DNA of 64,000 nt from the NCBI GenBank assembly GCA_037176725.1, contig JAZBRS010000044.1, positions 5,394,001 to 5,458,000 of the forward strand, written 5' to 3'. Source of the stretch: Posidonia oceanica. Its lineage: Eukaryota; Streptophyta; Magnoliopsida; Alismatales; Posidoniaceae. Below, piece after piece: positions 23,143 to 34,200 of this stretch. Positions within the stretch are counted from its first letter, which is position 1, and each line of letters opens with the position of its first letter. The notes below the pieces were generated by a model that did no database searches, was not told the DNA's origin, and worked only from the letters and a program-made list of their open reading frames with translations. Made by a program: the position numbers and the translations under genes.

Positions 23143-23432
23143 ATTTTGACAATTTGGGTGATTGGCTCCTTCTTGTTTTGGCCTGCATGCTTAGCAGAGT
23201 GATTAGATACTTTTTGTGAGGACATGGTGGCGGTTAGGCCGTCCCTGCCATGCCCTCGGCTACCTTCCCCACTATTAACTAAACTAGGAAGTAAATTGCC
23301 GGAAAGTAAATTATGCGAAAATAAAATGTAGGAATTGAAAGCGGGAAAGAAATTATTTACAAGAGTAGGGGGATTGCCCCTAGGTTTGCCTCCGCGATGG
23401 AGGCGGTGCACCATCGGGCGTTAGTCTGTGGC
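23143..23432 (-). other. Intron-like, AT-rich gap between protease and RT coding parts
   Basis: After the linker ORF closes with a stop at 23433 the coding strand becomes T-rich (about 23280-23370), with words such as AATAATTTCTTTCCC and CATTTTATTTTCGC. RT-associated coding begins around 23142. Ogre elements are known to carry a partially spliced intron at this point. I cannot fix exact splice sites, so the call is by position and composition. Confidence 0.4.
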
Positions 23433-24243
23433 TCAGGCCCCTTTTTGTTTAGAGGGGCAAGGCTGTAGGTTGCTAAAGAGATAGGTGAGTTCATAGACGG
23501 GGTCAGAGTCCTCTGTTTTAGTGTCTTCAGTGGGAATTCCAGAGGAGTCGTTTGTTGAGACGTCCGGAGGTAGGGGAATTTTTGGAGAAGCAGGGAGAAT
23601 GGCAGCAGGGACCTCTTTTGTGCAAGAGGTTGGTGCATCTTTCTCAGGACCCGTCAGAATGCCGAGGATGATGGGAACTTCTTCTGGACGGGGAGAAGAA
23701 GTCGGTGTTGTCTCGGGATCTATTTGAGTGCCAAGGATGACGGTGTTGGAAGCTTCTTCAGAGCTGTGATAAGAAGTTGTTGCTGTTGTTGAGTCTACCA
23801 GGATGTTAGGAACTGTGTCTGACTCTTGTTTGTCATGTATTTGCAACCCAACTAATATGAAATGGTTTGCTAAGGACCATGCCAGAGGTTTGCTTGGATT
23901 TGGATGCCCAAGGTATCCTAACCCTGTACGACTGTGCTCCTCAGGTGTCTCAAGTGCATCCTTCATTCCTTGCTCTTGATGGCCAAGTCCCTTCCTTGGG
24001 GTGTACCCTATTTTTGAGAAGAATCTCCCATGGCCTTTTCATGTGGTCTGGGTAATTGTATTGATTCATGTCAATACTCCTAGGGGTGAAGATCTGCTTT
24101 ACATTATTTACAACCTCGGCAGTAGAGTCCTTGATTGATGGTGCCGGCATGGTGGTTGGGACTGTCACTAAGTGGGCCTTTGCTTCTATTGGTTCATCTC
24201 CCAGTATATTGATTATCTTCCGTTGGTGAGGGAATTTCATGCG
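23433..24243 (-). pseudogene. R variable linker between protease and RT
   Basis: Open in one frame from 24240 to 23950, then in another from 23966 to 23433, so a frameshift lies near 23955. Composition is acidic and P/S/T-rich with no recognised domain. In Ogre-type elements the region between protease and RT is likewise poorly conserved. Confidence 0.6.
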
Positions 24244-24807
24244 TTAGTGGCGCGGGGAGGTGACTACCTTGATTTCTTCAATCCATTGGCGCCCCAAAAT
24301 GAGTCGATACGAGATTGATGCAACGACTACTATTAGTTCAGTTTCTAATTGAAGAGGGCCAATGGTGACTTCGGCGGTGATTTTCCCCAGAGTTGTCTTC
24401 TTGTTGTTGTCATACCCTAATACAGTTAAGGCTACTGGATATAGTTGAGACTTTGTTAGCCTGATCAACTGCAAGGTATCTAGAGAACACACATTCAGGG
24501 TTGCCCCTGTATCTACAAGCACACCACAAAGTTTATGATCATTTATTACAACTGTAACACTCAGAGGTAGAGTCCTCCTTTTAGGAGGAGCTAGCTCGGA
24601 GTCAATGAAGAAGACTGTAGGTTTTATAAATACGGTAGTTGCAACGGCTGCCAGGGTTTCGGCGGGCATGTCCTCCGGTACCTGAGCTTTCTTCAGCACC
24701 TCCATCAGGATGTCTCGATGCTTTTCTGAGGCTTTGATTAGCTCGTAGATGGAGATCTTCGCCTGTGTCTTCTTGAGCTGTTCCAAGACATCAAATGTGC
24801 TCTCCAC
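24244..24807 (-). pseudogene. R protease (second retropepsin domain, DTGA intact)
   Basis: Read in the same frame as the preceding segment after one stop (TAA near 24830). It opens with LKKTQAKISIYELIKAS, a conserved block that precedes the protease in Tat/Ogre polyproteins. It then has LPLSVTVVINDHKL, GVLVDTGATLNVCSL (D99 of this segment, plus 24511-24513), GKITAEVTIGPL and YRLILGRQWI, which is the usual flap and hydrophobic-ILGR ending of the fold. It would process the polyprotein. The catalytic motif is intact here, unlike in domain 1. Confidence 0.85.
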
Positions 24808-24828
24808 TCTTCGGGGAATGTGAAATTC

Positions 24829-26199
24829 TTAGTGAGGCAGGGACATGGCTTGCTCGGCATTAGATTGAGGCGGTGTGACCTGGTTGGAGATTCGCCCTAT
24901 TCTAGTGATGGGGGCTTGTTGAGCCTGATTGTGCCCTTCTCTAGCAGAGACAGATTTAAGCAAAGACATAGGCCTTCTGAGGAGAGACTGCCCCTGATTT
25001 ACGGGCAGATGGAATGAATCCAGCTGTGGAGGTCTCTGAGTCTGAGTATACCCTTGGATGGCTTGAATGTCCGTGAGCTGTTGAAATCCCTGAATGTTGG
25101 GGGCCTCATCATCCCAGTTATCTATCCAGCCACATGTGCCATCTGGTGGTGAACATCCCATGTGAAATTCATTTAAATAGGGCCTCCAGATCATTGCCAG
25201 GTTCATCTCATGATCTGCTTTGATGGTGATCACTTCCCCTTGGAACTTGAATTTTAAGAGCTGATGTGTCGAGGATGCGACGGCACATATCTCCGCCAAC
25301 CAAGATCTTCCCAGGATTAATGGTTCTGCCAATTCATGCTCCATCACCACCACGTCGGTAATGCAGGTGAGGGGGCCAATAGTGATTGCTAGCTGAACCG
25401 TCCCTATCGCCTCGGTCTGATTGTTGTCAAAGCCCTTGCAGAAGAATTTTTGCTTGGTGATTTCTTCTTCTTTGACGTCCAGGTAGTCAAGTGTATTTAG
25501 CAAGCATGCACTCCGACTAGCCCCTCTGTCTACAAGTATGCCGGGGAGGAGGTAACCATTAACGTCCACAGTGATAATCAAGGGAAGGAGGCGTTCCTCT
25601 GGAGTGGGTAACTCCGAGTCTCTGAAGACTATGTTCCTCCGCTTGAATCCGGTAATGATTTCTCGAGACAGTATAAAGGGATCTGCCTTGTTGTTCAGCT
25701 CATGTGGTTGTCCTTCTCTTGGGAGGATGTTGAAGCATTTGAGGAGTGCCAGGTTATTCGCTTCATCTTCTCTGCGTTGTGTTACTTCCATCGGGGATTC
25801 CCATTCTATGGACCCTTGTTCAGAGCATATTTCAGGCTCCTCTCTTTCTGCGATAGATGAGGCCGGCTCTAAATCCGACTCTAGCAGGTGTATGGTCACG
25901 GACTCAGCCTTTGGTGGACCGCCCTTTGCCTCTAGATATGCCACTGGATGATTGGGCAAAGGATTCTGGTGTATTTGCAACTTGTGCTGTCCTGTCCCGA
26001 CCTCTTTTAGCCTATCTCTAAGGGTTGACCACATTATTTCCCCTTTATCATTCAGGTCATATATCTTATCCTTCAACGCGAAGCATTCCTCGAGGGTATG
26101 TCCATTTTTCCAATGATATGCACAGTACTTGGACATGTTCGTGTTGGGAGCATTTGACTTTGGCACTGGGAGCTGCAAGTCTCCACTTTCGACTAGCAT
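24829..26199 (-). pseudogene. R Gag C-terminus with zinc knuckle and retropepsin-like domain 1 (DRGA)
   Basis: 456 codons in the same frame as gag. About residues 26-39 are CAYHWKNGHTLEEC, a C-H-H-C knuckle like that of Tat-type Gags rather than the usual CCHC. Residues 150-345 form a retropepsin-like domain: LPLIITVDVNG, GILVDRGASRSA (D224), TVQLAITIGPL, LILGRSWL, then THQLLKFKFQGE. The catalytic motif is D-R-G-A where active enzymes have D-[T/S]-G-A; the arginine codon is AGA at plus 25525-25527. A second, canonical protease follows in the next frame segment, so this copy is probably non-catalytic, either by decay or as a structural domain. Confidence 0.75.
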
Positions 26200-26391
26200 C
26201 CTGAAGATGTCTGGGATTGCTTTTGGAAGTGGTGGGTAGCTCTGCCTTCTTGGCCCTCTGAGTGCCTGTGGTGGAGGAACATTGTGATAGCTCCTCTGCC
26301 CCTGTAGCGGTGCTCTGTATTGATTGTTTGTTTGCCCCTATTGGGCATTCATAGGGAAATTGGGGTGTTAGGGTTGGAACTACGGAAGTGG

Positions 26392-27909
26392 CTACCCCTG
26401 TGGTTCTGCTTGTTGGAATTGAGGCTGCTGGAAATGTTGTCCCTTCCTTCCCCTTTGCTTCTGCTGAGTGGACAGCTGTGCCATGCTTCCGGTGATACCT
26501 TCTATTGTATGTCCTGCAGTCTTCTTTCGGTTCTTTCCCTTGAGCTCCAGGAATGGCAGCTCTTCTCTGTTGCGCGTAACCTTCGCGGCCTGCTCGTACA
26601 ACTGCGGATAGCTGTGGAAGTCACCTACCAACAGTCCAGCCCTAAGTGCTCCCGTGGTGTTTCTTGCTATGATCTCCACGGCTTGGCCTTCAGGTATATA
26701 GCACTCCGACCGAGCGGCCATATCCCTCCATCTGCTGGCGAAGGTGACGAAGTCTTTACTAGGTCTCATCTTCTCAGCAGTGAGGTCGCCTGCAGTGGGT
26801 TTGTGTGGCACCCGATGATTGTATTGATTCAGGAATTTTTCTTCCACTATCCTGAAATCTTGGAGATCGTAAGTTGTAAGGGTGTCAAACCACTTTAAGG
26901 CTTCTCCCTCAAGCGTCTTGAAGAAGAGATATGCAATGAGCCCAACGTCATAACGGTATGGCAGAGTATCCATGGTGAAGGCAGTTAGGTGATTCTTGGG
27001 ATCCTTTGTTTCGTTATACCTCCTCAATTTCGGCATTTTAAACCCCAGGGGAAGGGTGAAGTGTGGGAACTTAGAGGTGTCATAGCCGATTGGCGCTTTT
27101 GATGTGACTCTAGCCTCTACTAGCGCTTCAGAGATCATCCTCTTGAGGTCCGCCCCTGGTGCAACATGTTGCCCCTGGCTCGGGTGCCCGTGTGTCCATT
27201 GGAACGGTGGTAGTGATGGGTTATGTTGTGGGGGAGAGAATGATGATTGGGGTTGAGTATGGTAGTATTGTGTGTTGATAGGAGGTTGTTGTGGATGGAA
27301 GAGTGATGATTGGGGTGGAGTAGGGTAGTATTGGGTGTTAACGGGAGGTTGTGATGAGTAGTGAGTTGTATATGGTGGGGTTGGATGGATGAAAGGGTAG
27401 GTGGGTGTTGCATGGTATTGTGAGAATGGACCTTGGGTAGGGAAGTTCATGGTAGGGTTTGGTATGGCATGCGTGTAGGTTGGTGTAGGGAATAAGTTGT
27501 AGTGGTGGTTCGGACAACAGTGTCCTTGGAGGTTTGATGTTTGTAGGTCTTTGTATGAGAGGTGCTGTTGAGCTAGGGATCGTCGGACCTCGTCGGCTTC
27601 TTCCTCAGTTGGGTAGGAAGTAGTTACGACGGGAGGCACAACGTGGGAAGTCGCTTCAGGATGTGTAAGTTCGGGCGGGGCGTTCCATGTTTGGGAATGA
27701 TCCGCCTCCCTTCCCTCTTCGTTTGTGCCAGTGATGTAGTTGAAGGGGATGGAGACATGTGGGAACCACTGCCGGCCAGTTGCTCGTGGGACACCAGGGG
27801 TTCCTGGCCCTTCTGCTTGTGAGGTTGAGGCATTGGGGAAGAACCCATTCGGACCTATGCCCGCTTGCTCCATGGAGGTAGAGACGGAAGACGTGCCAAT
27901 GTGCTCCAT
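26392..27909 (-). pseudogene. gag: R gag: P/Q/Y-rich N-terminus plus retrotransposon Gag domain
   Basis: 505 codons from an ATG at 27909. About residues 130-250 are low-complexity, rich in P, Q, T, Y and H (STQYY/PPQSS-like words). The Gag core (Retrotrans_gag family) follows at about residues 285-380, with FKMPKLRRYNETKDPKNHL, LEGEALKWF and KFLNQYNHR. This protein would form the particle. The first stop (TAG at about 26391) is followed in the same frame by TAG, TAA and TAG within a proline-rich linker that leads to the zinc knuckle, so the original Gag was longer. Upstream, 27911-27970 is a purine tract on the coding strand. Confidence 0.85.
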
Positions 27910-29262
27910 TATAAGACTATTTTCTTTTTCTTTTTTTTTTCTTCTCTTCCTTTTTTCTTTTTTTTATATATATTGAAACTATTACAGAAGATTCACAAAG
28001 GAGATTACAGACTCAAACACACTTAGTTGATGTGGACTCAAAAAGAAAAATAACAGAAAAAAATTTTGTGCCGATGCCCCTGCAACCTGTGGATAATAAC
28101 AGTTAAAACCCTGCAATCAAAGCACTCTGAATCGTAACGTTTTCCCTATAGTCGCCTATATATTAGGCGGCCAAACAAGTCGCCTGTTGCAATGGCGGCT
28201 GAGCGAGGCGCCTTCTGAATAGGCAGAAGGCGCCTTCTGAATAGGCAGAAGGCGCCTTCTGAATAGGCAGCTATGCCTCTGTTCTTCCAGCAAACTAGGT
28301 CTGTTTTGGACAGACCGCGCAACAATTAGGGAGAAAGGAAATTCAAGTCTCAGACAGAGCGTTGATTTTACTTGTTCAAGTGTTTAATTAGTCAATTAAT
28401 TAAACCTGCATGTATCACAAGTAACTGGGATTTTTGGCTTACAGGTACCACTCTTTGACCTTCTTCAAGGTCCACCAAGAGGGCCTGGATGGTGGGCTTG
28501 TCTCTCTAAAGAGGGACCCACCACCTAGGATTCTGTCCTTAGGCTCGGCACTTAACAAACCACAAAGCGATAAATAAACACGGAATATTAAAGCATCAAG
28601 TATCTACTAAGGATTATTATTGACTCAGGGAGAAGAAGGAGTCGATAATAACACCTTAGGACACCTCGAGATCTTGATCTAACTATTACAACCAACACTG
28701 AGTATGGGAGAGCGACTTGCACTAGCCTGGGTTCGCTCAGGTTAATCATTCTAGCTAGAGGAAGATTTCCTCAAGGAACTTTAACTTTAATATAAATAAG
28801 ATAGTTTCCACCTTAAGGGTGGACACATACAATCCTTGAAACCATTAAAAAACTAAAATACAATGGACAGGAATGATTTTTGATTGATTTTTTATGCGAC
28901 TGCAGATCTAAAATACAACACAAATTACGAAAAAAGCTACTGATCTGTAGTAAAATGGACTCGGAATGAGTCACCTGTAATGATGGCGCCCTTGTCAGTC
29001 GCCTCAGAGAGATGCGACTAGAACAGACGCTCTTTGAACAGGCGACTCAGTTCCAGAGTCTTCTGACCTCAGTAAAACGGACCCAGCTGTTGAAGCTGTG
29101 GGTTTTACTAACGTCAGAAATAATAAAAACGATAAAAAGGTCTGGGTGTCGTGAAAACCTACACGCACGATTCCCCAAACCGAAAACTACACCTAGATCT
29201 ATAACAATAACAGAAAGAAGGTAAAGGAATCGCTTACGTAGCACGGAGGGTTGGCAAAAACC
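27910..29262 (-). mobile_element. R untranslated leader between primer site and gag
   Basis: 1.35 kb without a supported ORF. It holds GTCGCC/GGCGAC words (28150-28210, 28970-29050), a 3-copy tandem repeat (28206-28272), and a pyrimidine run on the plus strand at 27912-27970 next to the gag start. A long leader before gag is normal for Tat elements. Confidence 0.6.
28206..28272. repeat. Three-copy tandem repeat GGCGCCTTCTGAATAGGCAG
   Basis: Three consecutive copies of AAGGCGCCTTCTGAATAGGC(AG) with about 25-bp spacing. Each copy contains the palindrome AAGGCGCCTT, so the block can fold into small hairpins in leader RNA. Confidence 0.85.
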
Positions 29263-29282
29263 GAGTCCCACCGTGATCGCCA
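29263..29282 (-). other. Primer binding site of R, tRNA-Arg-like
   Basis: The plus strand reads GAGTCCCACCGTGATCGCCA. It resembles the 3' end of a plant tRNA-Arg of the UCG/CCG type (GACTCCCACTGTGGTCGCCA, recalled from knowledge) with three mismatches and an intact CCA. It lies four bases (GATC) from the LTR end at 29287. Confidence 0.7.
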
Positions 29283-29286
29283 GATC

Positions 29287-30780
29287 TGTGGATGTGGATT
29301 TGGGGGGGTGTCTGAATGAAGATGCCGGTGCTTCCACGACGTTGACAGCTTGAGCCACTCGTCGATGGGCTGACAAGACGTCTTGGGGGAGATGATGAGG
29401 ATGCAGGTACTCGAATCACTAGATCGACGGCAGGATGTCGTCTAGCGGCTGCCTCGTGTCACGTAAGCGTTATTCCTTTCCTTCAAAACAAAGTAAATAG
29501 ATTCGGATTAGTTCATGTAGTAAGCGGTAGTAGAAATAAACAGAAAAAGTAATGTAAACGAAAGAAACTAATACTAACCGGGGGTTATTCCCCACATGCA
29601 TATGCTATGGGTCCTATGCTAAGGAATGCAATATTAATTAAAAAGTAGATTGGAAGAATACTCCCTTCACCCTTGTGCTGTATGCAGTAGAGTAGAAGTG
29701 GAGGCACGGTCGGAGCTCCGGCTTGGCTCAAGATCTCTGGAACCAAGGGTTTCTGGATTGAAAGTGGAAGCTAGGATTCCTCTTTTGAAGATGGGGGCAG
29801 AGTTTCTGGATTGAAAACTCTAGCTCTCTGAATGTGAAAGCTCAAAACCCTAAAAATCTAAAGGAAATTTCTCTCTCTCGAACTAACAGGGAGTGTTTTT
29901 TCTCACAATTGGCCGGGGGTTCAAACACTGACCCACGGGGTCTATTTATAGACTCCAAGGGTGTGGGTGGTTCACACCTAGAAGTTTCTAGAAGAAAAGT
30001 GACAGTTATTGTCAGTCGCCGCATACGTAGATGCCTAAGACCAGCAACCGCTCAAGCACTCGTGGGAAAATTGTGGAAATTCGGTTCGATGGAGGCCATG
30101 ATCGTTAGTCGCCGGTTATGTTGGCGTCTATCGGTCAAGGGATCGTGGGAAAAAACTGTTGCAGTTCCACGACTGTTAGTCGTCGATTACGTTGGCATCT
30201 ATCGGAAGAGGGGATTGGGGGAAAAAACCATTGCAGTTCCACGACCGTTAGTCGTCGGTTATGTTGGCGTCTAACAGTTGGTGGGGTTGTGGGAAAAAAC
30301 CATAAAAAATAACTGCAAGAGGCGGTTAAAGGAGCCCACGACAGTTAGTCGTCGGCTACGATGACGTCTAGTTTGGTCGCCTGTTCAAAGGGTATCTATC
30401 CATGTTGCCTTCCCAGCTGGCAACTAGCAAGCTCAGTTCACTCCTAGCTCTAGCTCTTAGGTTCTATCCAGAGAATACCTGATAAAAGGCCGGGAACTTC
30501 AGATAGTCTATGAAATCATGTAGACATCTTCTCTAACTCAAATTTGCCACGAATCTGAGTAAAAATAAAGGACACTCGAGGTACTTGGACTTGTTGTGAG
30601 TCTGAGTGCGTCAGCTCTACCACAGCCAACAACCTGAGACAAGTAGGATCAAGCGATGCTTCGAAGAAATTATGGAAGATCTGGGAAATGTGTTATCAAT
30701 ACTTTAGACATGTGATTTGGGATGCCTCAAGGTCCCTATCTTTAAAGAACTCTCAGAAATGCAAAAATGGGATATCTACA
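29287..30780 (-). mobile_element. Element R 5' LTR, 1494 bp
   Basis: On the minus strand it starts TGTAGATATCCC at 30780 and ends CCACATCCACA at 29287, next to the primer site. It carries TATAAATAG (about 29944-29952), 72-97 bp sub-repeats (30015-30360) and a 3' part matching the L LTR. The flank on its right is the AT-rich part of the tandem array, so R inserted into that array. Confidence 0.9.
29944..29952 (-). promoter_or_regulatory. TATA box of R LTR
   Basis: The plus strand reads CTATTTATA, giving TATAAATAG on the minus strand followed by ACCCC. The same word and context occur at 16411-16419 in the L LTR. Confidence 0.65.
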
Positions 30781-32051
30781 ACACTCAATTTGTAAAGGCT
30801 TACGGGTTTTCGAACTTTAAAAAAGTTTGACATTAACAAACAACGATTTATCTATTTTGCAATGTTATGTATCAACAACACTTCTGTACTTCATTTTTAC
30901 ACAATTTTGAAGATTTCTATGAAAATTACAAAAGTTTTCGAGATTTCTCACATTTTATCGATTAACAATAAGTGTTTGTATACTATTTTTTGTAATATTT
31001 TAAAATATCATTGGTTTCCTTAATTGATTGTTATTATTGTACGTTTTGACCTACAATCTCAATGGATCATATTTTGGTAACTTTTACTGTCATTCTAATA
31101 AAATTCGAGAGGATAAACGGGTTTAGATGAAAGAGATAGTTTGACTTTTTGTTCAGTTAGAGTTTTATTAAATATTTTATTATAATTTCTAGTATATGTA
31201 TTTTTTTGATAGTGCATCGTAATTTTCACCTATAAATATCAATTATCGGTATTTCCTTGAATTCGATACACTTTTGACAAATTATACTCAATTTTTAAAG
31301 GCACATTGCTTTAGAAGATTTTAAAAAGTTTGACTTTTTTTATTTTTGAGTTCTCTTACTTGTTTTTTGACAATTACATACAACGATTTATCTATTTTGC
31401 GTTATTATATACCAACTACACATCTCTACATGAGTTTTACGCAATTTATATGATTTCTACGAAAATTACAAAATTTATGGAGATTTCTTCCATTTTATCA
31501 AAAAACAGTAGGTGTTAGTTAACAGTTTTTTGTTACTTTTCAAAAAATATATTGTTTTCATATTTGATTGTTGTTTTTGATAGATTACGATCTATATTAT
31601 CTATGAATCATGTTTTGATGACATTCGATGTCATTCAAATAAAAAACTAGATGATAGACGATTTTCGATTTGACAAAAAAGTTTGACTTTTTATTAAGAT
31701 AGAGTTTTATTAAACATTTACGTGTCATTTATATTAGATGAATTTTTTCATAGGTGTATCATATTTTCCACCTCTATATTTCTATTATCGATATTTCCTT
31801 GAATTCGATACACTTTTGCTAGTTTATACTCAATTTCTAAAGGCTTACTGGTGTTCGAACTTTAAAAAAGTTTGACTTTTTTATCTTTATTTCTCCAATT
31901 ACTTTTTTAACATTAACAAACAACAATTTTTTTATTTTGCATTGTTATATACCAACAACACTTCTTTACCAAATTTTTACACAATTTTGAAGATTTCTAC
32001 GAAAATTACAAAAGTTTTCAAGATTTCTTCCATTTTATCGATTAACAATAA

Positions 32052-34200
32052 CATTCTAGCGAGACTAGGAGGCGGGATTCGCCGGCGCGCTTCACTGGAG
32101 AGTTTTCCAGGCGTTTTTGGTGCCCAAGGGACGCCAGAGGCGCCTAGGAGGTGGCCATTATGTTTGGGTTGGGCCTATTTTTAGAGATAACCAATCTATT
32201 AGAGGTTGTTCTTTTGTTGTTGAAGTTTAGAATCGGATTTTTGGTTTTATGGTGAGTTTTGTAGAATTAAAAGGAATCCTTGTCCTTTAAGAGATTAGAA
32301 TTTTATAAACATATTAGGGCAAGATGAGAATCAAGCCAATCATTAGGGATGAGTTTGGGATTGCATAAAATGGAATAGTAAGACCCCACTTGAGCTAGGG
32401 TTGGAAACTTAAAGATTAAAGAACCTAGAAATGCTAAGGTTTTCCCTAATTGTTCTAGATGGACATTAGGGAACATAATGATTTAGGATTGGATATGGTC
32501 CCATAACTTAGTGTTCTAGGTGCCGTTGGTGTGGGTGTGTGGTCTTGTAAGCACGTTGGGACTTCGGGACTATTGCTTTGCTTCTGAGTGGTGCCGGATG
32601 GGTAAATGATATACCCAGAAGGTGCTTTTGTTCCCGGTTGTGTGGTGTCTTGTAATGTGGTTTTGGGCTCGACAGTGGAGCAGTCGAGGCTGTGTTTTAA
32701 GCTATAATTTCAGCTCGTGGTTTTGTGCTGTGCTTGGTACTGTGTTTTGAGGTATTTTGTGTTGTCATTTAAGGATTTCGAAATGGTTTTCGAAAAGAGT
32801 TTTGAAAAGAAAATGCAGGGGTTTGGTAAAGGTTTTTGAAAGAGTTTTCCGGTGTATTCTGTGTGTGGCGGACCAAGATACTGGAGGGGCGTGTCGACGG
32901 GATCAGGGGATGTGACGACATTCCTAGTTGGCCGGATGTGTTGCCTAGGTTGAGGTCCTGAGACCAAGAGACTGAGGTATGTGCTCGTCGGATTTTGGCG
33001 GTATGATACTCCTTGATTGTTGTTCACGAGGCCGAGGCTGTGGTTCGCGCGTTGGGGGTACCGACTGGACTTGGAGGTATGACACTCTGCTTGTTCAAGG
33101 TGCCGAGGACCTAGGGTACTGACTGTACATAGTGTATCATGGTAGCGGACACAGGGGGTATGAGACCTCTGAGTAGCTGGACGTGATACCCTAGTTAGTA
33201 TGGGTATCGAGACTGCTTGGTGTGGACTGAGCCTAGGAGTGAGGAGCCCCAGGGGTTTGGTGCACTGAGTTAGGGCGCTTAGAGGGCGTACCTTGTGGTG
33301 TCCTACTGAGAGACAGGATTTGTAGAGGCATGTTGGCCGGGACGGTTCACTACCCCACAGGGTGGTCGATCGTAGCAGTGCAGGGACACCATGGTAGCGC
33401 CTCGGTAGACTGCTTGTGGCTAGGTGTCTCGCTTGGGCCTGAGTGACGACACATTATTTGCTTGTGTGTGGTTAACTATGCTTGTGGCCGTGCCTGTGGG
33501 GCGTAGGTCTTGCGCTAGTGAGGCGCATTGGTTTGGCTGAGCAGTGTCTCTGCACTGGCTTTGTGTTTTGGTGTTTGTTGTGTTGTGTGTGTGTGTATTG
33601 AATGCTATTGACCGTATTCAGACACGGTTGGTTGTCTAGTTCGCACCAGGAGTGTGATGGACCAGACCGTGTGTTTTGTGGGTTGATTTGGTTAGTGTGG
33701 TCAATTCAAGTATGCATTAAGATTTTGAAAAGAGCATGCATATGGTTTTGAAATAAAAAGAGAAACGATGATTTCAAATGCATGTTTTTAGTGATTTGCT
33801 TTGTGGGCAATGAGGTATGCCCTGTTGTGACATCCAGAAGTGATGCCTGTGTTTGTTGCTTGTGGAGTAGTTACGCTTGTTTCCTCGACGTTGTTTGTTG
33901 AACTGTTTGTGTGCGTAGGTGGGGTGTGTGCTGGGTGACCTATTGAGTGGTCACTCACGTGTGTTTTGTTTTTGTTTTTGGCAGATGAGGATCGGAGCTA
34001 GAGTCGCTAGTGCCTATAGGAGAGGAGTTACACTGCCACACATCAAGGGTTCTGGGTAAGTGAGTTGTTTAAGTTTATTTTATTTCTACTTTATAATATT
34101 TGTTAGAATTTAGTTCTGTAGTTCATGAATTCTAATAGGATTTTAAAAAAAATAAAAAATGTTAGCTAGGTTGAGAGGTAACGACATTGGGATCGTTACA
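32052..34200 (+). repeat. LTR-like block 1 of array
   Basis: 2149 bp. It begins with a GC-rich segment (GGCGGGATTCGCCGGCGCGC, GCCCAAGGGACGCC), then TTGGGTTGGGCC, a CACACACC/GTGTGTG-rich middle, and ends GAGAGGTAACGAC..GTCGTTACA. No tRNA primer site follows it. Confidence 0.75.

Larger units (their letters stand above)
19580..27909 (-). pseudogene. Decayed gag-pol of Tat/Ogre-like element R
   Basis: A minus-strand polyprotein in the order Gag, zinc knuckle, retropepsin-like domain 1, retropepsin domain 2, variable linker, intron-like gap, RT, RNase H, second RNase H, integrase. Two RNase H domains after RT are characteristic of the Tat group. Most breaks are single in-frame stops, many in contexts that imply CAG to TAG or CGA to TGA. 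Frame changes occur near 23955 and near 22100. The element can no longer make a full polyprotein from this copy. The 5' LTR and primer site lie to the right; the 3' end is disrupted by L. Confidence 0.9.

Noticed and set aside
15548..30780. One complete element bounded by these two LTRs
   Set aside because: The LTRs are inverted, the flanking bases (GTTTG; ACACT) do not match, and one follows a polypurine tract while the other precedes a primer site.
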